Source: Microcaldota archaeon (GTDB taxonomy: Archaea; Micrarchaeota; Micrarchaeia; Micrarchaeales; Micrarchaeaceae). Taken from it: DNA of 6,150 bases. Positions 3,814 to 6,150 of this stretch are shown piece by piece. The DNA is taken from positions 1 to 6,150 of the forward strand of contig JAJYVY010000033.1 in the NCBI GenBank assembly GCA_021791775.1. Direction: 5' to 3'. The translations under genes were made by a program, and so were the position numbers. Positions within the stretch are counted from its first letter, which is position 1. Each line of letters opens with the position of its first letter. Below the pieces are notes generated by a model. It worked only from the letters and a program-made list of their open reading frames with translations, ran no database searches and was not told the origin of the DNA.

Positions 3814-5778
3814 GTGATTTTTTTGGAAAATGGAAGCGATACAGCTAAATCGAAAGAGCATTTCGATGAGCTTTTTGGTAAGATAGCCGGCATGCTGCCA
3901 GAAGAGGCGGGTTTCGTCAAGGCGGAATTTGAAGGCCCAGACATAGTGATCTATGTCAAAAACGTAAATGCAGTATACCACGATGAGATGGTAGTAAGAA
4001 GCATTGCATCATCAATAAAAAAGAAGCTAATCATAAGAGGCGATGAGTCTGCGCTGGCAAAGCCTGAGGAAGCAAAGCAAATTATAGAGAGGCTGGTTCC
4101 CAAGGAGGCTGCTATCGCGTCCATAAAGTTCATGCCAAAGTTTTCCGAGGTATACATAGAGGCCATGAAGCCTGGCCTGGTGATAGGAAAGGGAGGGATG
4201 ACGCTGAAGAGCATATCCATGGAAACCGGATGGGCGCCGAAAGTGCTGAGGACGCCGACGATGAACAGCGAGGTCATATCCAGAGTGAGGCAGCTCATGT
4301 TCAATGAGGAGGATTTCAGGAAGAAATTCCTAACGAAAGTGGGCAAAGACATAAACAGAGTTATAATGAAGAGCGAGTGGCTCAAGGCTACAGCGCTGGG
4401 AGGCTACAGGGAGGTTGGAAGGAGCAGCCTGCTTCTGGAGACGCCATCATCCAAAGTCATAATAGACTGCGGCGTCAGCCCAGAACCATCTGCACGGGGC
4501 AGCGAGGCAAATGCAAACGGCGAAAACAGGGCGTTCCCCTATCTTGACAGTGCGAACTTGTCCATAAACGAGCTCGACGCCGTTATGATAACGCACGCGC
4601 ATATGGACCACATAGGCTTCATACCATATCTTTTCAAGTACGGGTATGATGGGCCGGTTTACTGCACTCCGCCAACCAGGGACCTGGCAGCGCTTCTTCT
4701 GAGCGATTATGTGAGGCTGGTGCAGAGGAACGGCGGCACGCCGCTGTATGACGAGAAGGACATAAGGAAGATGCTGCTGCATACAATAACCAGGGATTAT
4801 GGCGAGGTCACAAACATAACCGATGAGATAAAGCTCACGTATCACAATGCAGGCCACATACTCGGGAGCGGAATGGTGCACCTGCATGTGGGAGAGGGCA
4901 TGTACAATATAGTGCACACTGGAGACATGAAATACGGCTTCACCAGGCTGTTCGATTCCGCAAGCGTCAAGTACCCGAGGATAGACGCTCTATTCATGGA
5001 AAGCACATACGGCGGAAGCGGAGACATAAACCCTAACAGGAGAGACGCCGAAAACCAGCTCATGGGCATAATAAAAAGGACAGTAGACAATGGGGGAAAG
5101 GTACTCATACCGGTATTTGCAGTTGGGAGAAGCCAGGAGATGCAGCTCGTCCTAGAGAGCCAGATGGCAGGAGAGGGGCAATACAAGATGGAGGCGCAGG
5201 TGTACCTGGACGGCATGATACTTGAGGCAAGCGCGATACACACGGCGTATCCAGAATACCTGAAGGAAGGCATAAAGAACAGGATACTGAACAACAGGTC
5301 GCCGTTCGAAAGCGAGATATTTGAAGTGATGAAGGGGGAGAGATCCAGTCTCATAGAGAAGGGCCCGGCAGTTGTACTTGCCAGTGGAGGAATGATGAAC
5401 GGAGGCGCAAGCGTCGACTACTTCAGGATGATGGCTGAAGACCCGAAGAACGCGCTGATATTTGTTGGATTCAACAGCGCAAATTCGTTGGCAAGAAGGC
5501 TGCAGAACGGGCTTAAAGAGGTAGTCCTTCCTGACGAAGACGGCAAGCTAGTCCCTATAAAGGTAAACCTGAATGTGCACACTGTGGACGGATTCTCAGG
5601 CCACAGCGACAGGAGGCAGCTTGTGAATTTTGCAGAGAACCTCAGGCCGAAGCCGAAGTCCATATATACGATGCATGGTGAGGAGCAGAAGTGCGAAGAC
5701 CTTGCGAGATCGCTGGCGAGAATGATGCACGTCGATGCAAGAGCGCCAATGAACTTGGATACAATAAGGCTGAAGTGA
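3814..5778 (+). CDS. aCPSF1 (KH-metallo-beta-lactamase-beta-CASP ribonuclease, transcription termination factor)
   Basis: 654 residues. Archaeal CPSF1 is a homologue of eukaryotic CPSF73 that cleaves RNA at U-rich 3' ends and terminates transcription. Two KH domains occupy about 20-180: the first (AEFEGPDIVIYVKN) lacks GXXG, and the second carries GLVIGKGG with GXXG at 125-128. The metallo-beta-lactamase domain starts near 190 (ATALGGYREVGRSS). Zinc ligands are in HAHMDH (261-266), H348 (GHILGS), D371 (HTGD) and H597 (SGHSD). Beta-CASP landmarks are E396 (MESTYGG), VLIPVFAVGRSQE (430-442), ASGGMMNGG (523-531) and H621 (MHGE). All catalytic positions are present. The start is GTG 3814: an in-frame stop at 3799 limits choices to this and TTG 3823, and no clear Shine-Dalgarno precedes either. 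A loop rich in Ala, Asn and Gly at about 219-235 (before FPYLD) seems longer than usual. It is probably cotranscribed with psmB and the downstream reductase. Confidence 0.97.
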   Translation: MIFLENGSDTAKSKEHFDELFGKIAGMLPEEAGFVKAEFEGPDIVIYVKNVNAVYHDEMVVRSIASSIKKKLIIRGDESALAKPEEAKQIIERLVPKEAAIASIKFMPKFSEVYIEAMKPGLVIGKGGMTLKSISMETGWAPKVLRTPTMNSEVISRVRQLMFNEEDFRKKFLTKVGKDINRVIMKSEWLKATALGGYREVGRSSLLLETPSSKVIIDCGVSPEPSARGSEANANGENRAFPYLDSANLSINELDAVMITHAHMDHIGFIPYLFKYGYDGPVYCTPPTRDLAALLLSDYVRLVQRNGGTPLYDEKDIRKMLLHTITRDYGEVTNITDEIKLTYHNAGHILGSGMVHLHVGEGMYNIVHTGDMKYGFTRLFDSASVKYPRIDALFMESTYGGSGDINPNRRDAENQLMGIIKRTVDNGGKVLIPVFAVGRSQEMQLVLESQMAGEGQYKMEAQVYLDGMILEASAIHTAYPEYLKEGIKNRILNNRSPFESEIFEVMKGERSSLIEKGPAVVLASGGMMNGGASVDYFRMMAEDPKNALIFVGFNSANSLARRLQNGLKEVVLPDEDGKLVPIKVNLNVHTVDGFSGHSDRRQLVNFAENLRPKPKSIYTMHGEEQKCEDLARSLARMMHVDARAPMNLDTIRLK

Positions 5779-6150
5779 TGAAAGTCATCCTTTACATGGC
5801 AACAACGCCCAACGGCATGATCGCAAGGAAGAATGATGATTCTGATTTTATATCCGGGGAGGCGTGGAAGGAATACCTCAGGATGGTAAAGAGATGCGGC
5901 AACATAATAATAGGTAGGAGGACATTCGAGGTCTGCGTCTATGACCAGCATAACTTCCCATTTCCAAACGCATTAAATGTAGTAATGAGCAGCAGGAAGA
6001 TAAGGAATAGATGGCCTAAACAGGCAGTGATAACAGACAAGTCCCCGAAACAGATCGTATCGATGCTGAAAAGGATGGGGTTTGACTCCGCTTTTCTGGC
6101 GGGAGGGGCAGGACTCAACTCCAGCTTCATGAAGCAGGGCCTGGTTGACG
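5778..6150 (+). CDS. Dihydrofolate reductase / RibD C-terminal-like reductase, N-terminal 124 residues, cut by window edge
   Basis: The ATG at 5778-5780 shares one base with the aCPSF1 stop (TGATG), indicating translational coupling in one operon. The frame stays open to the window end. Visible motifs are VILYMATTPNGMIAR (3-17, first strand and nucleotide-site loop), NIIIGRRTFE (42-51, resembling the IIxGRxT(Y/F)E of DHFR-fold reductases) and AFLAGGAGLNSSF (105-117, the GG-x-G cofactor loop). This fold serves DHFR (dihydrofolate to tetrahydrofolate, NADPH) and the pyrimidine reductase of riboflavin synthesis. Similarity to short DHFR-family proteins of CPR and DPANN organisms favours the first, but the family also has many members of unknown substrate. 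D23 or E28 could serve as the acid; I cannot decide. It has no obvious functional tie to aCPSF1. The ThyX-like gene at the other edge makes a folate role thinkable. Confidence 0.75.
   Translation, partial: MKVILYMATTPNGMIARKNDDSDFISGEAWKEYLRMVKRCGNIIIGRRTFEVCVYDQHNFPFPNALNVVMSSRKIRNRWPKQAVITDKSPKQIVSMLKRMGFDSAFLAGGAGLNSSFMKQGLVD

Noticed and set aside
4842..5354. 170-codon minus-strand frame and similar ones at 3951-4385, 4447-4917 and 5418-5951
   Set aside because: All are antisense to aCPSF1 or the reductase, which carry intact catalytic motifs. No own promoter or domain is visible.
1..6150. Mobile element, CRISPR array or defence system
   Set aside because: No direct repeats in array form, no transposase or integrase motifs and no terminal inverted repeats were seen. 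The genes are core archaeal functions in compact order.

Overview
The window looks archaeal. It encodes a full-length transcription factor B (TFB), an archaeal proteasome beta subunit with its autocleavage site, the KH/metallo-beta-lactamase/beta-CASP nuclease aCPSF1 and a TRAM-domain protein. Intergenic regions carry AT-rich TATA-like boxes of the TTTAAATA/TTTATA type, and codons are rich in AGG, AGA and ATA. Short spacers and a long-form ThyX-like protein of a type I associate with DPANN archaea and CPR bacteria suggest a small-genome DPANN lineage, perhaps Micrarchaeota-like. That placement is inference.

Layout. Positions 1-815 (minus) hold the first 271 codons of a long-form ThyX-like (flavin-dependent thymidylate synthase family) gene that runs off the left edge. 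Its GTG start and open end make it easy to miss. A perfect 7-7-7 inverted repeat abuts its TATA-like box. Positions 908-1195 (minus) hold a small stand-alone PRC-barrel protein. A 267-nt divergent intergenic region (1196-1462) holds promoter elements for both directions and two dyads. TFB (1463-2578, plus) carries an unusual basic N-terminal extension of about 70 residues with an AT-hook-like RGRP core. A T-rich terminator region follows, then a TRAM protein (2679-3002, start uncertain), proteasome beta (3092-3751), aCPSF1 (3814-5778), and a DHFR/RibD-C-like reductase whose ATG overlaps the aCPSF1 stop by one base and which runs off the right edge.

How the genes fit together. The centre is an information-processing and protein-turnover cluster: initiation (TFB), RNA binding (TRAM), 3'-end cleavage and transcription termination (aCPSF1), and proteolysis (20S beta). 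The psmB-aCPSF1 pairing is known from other archaea. The two edge genes are both plausibly linked to folate, thymidylate or flavin chemistry, but neither is complete here. I found no tRNA, rRNA, CRISPR array, insertion sequence or defence system. The most interesting signals are the AT-hook-like TFB extension, the degenerate ThyX motif, and the paired dyads in the divergent promoter region.
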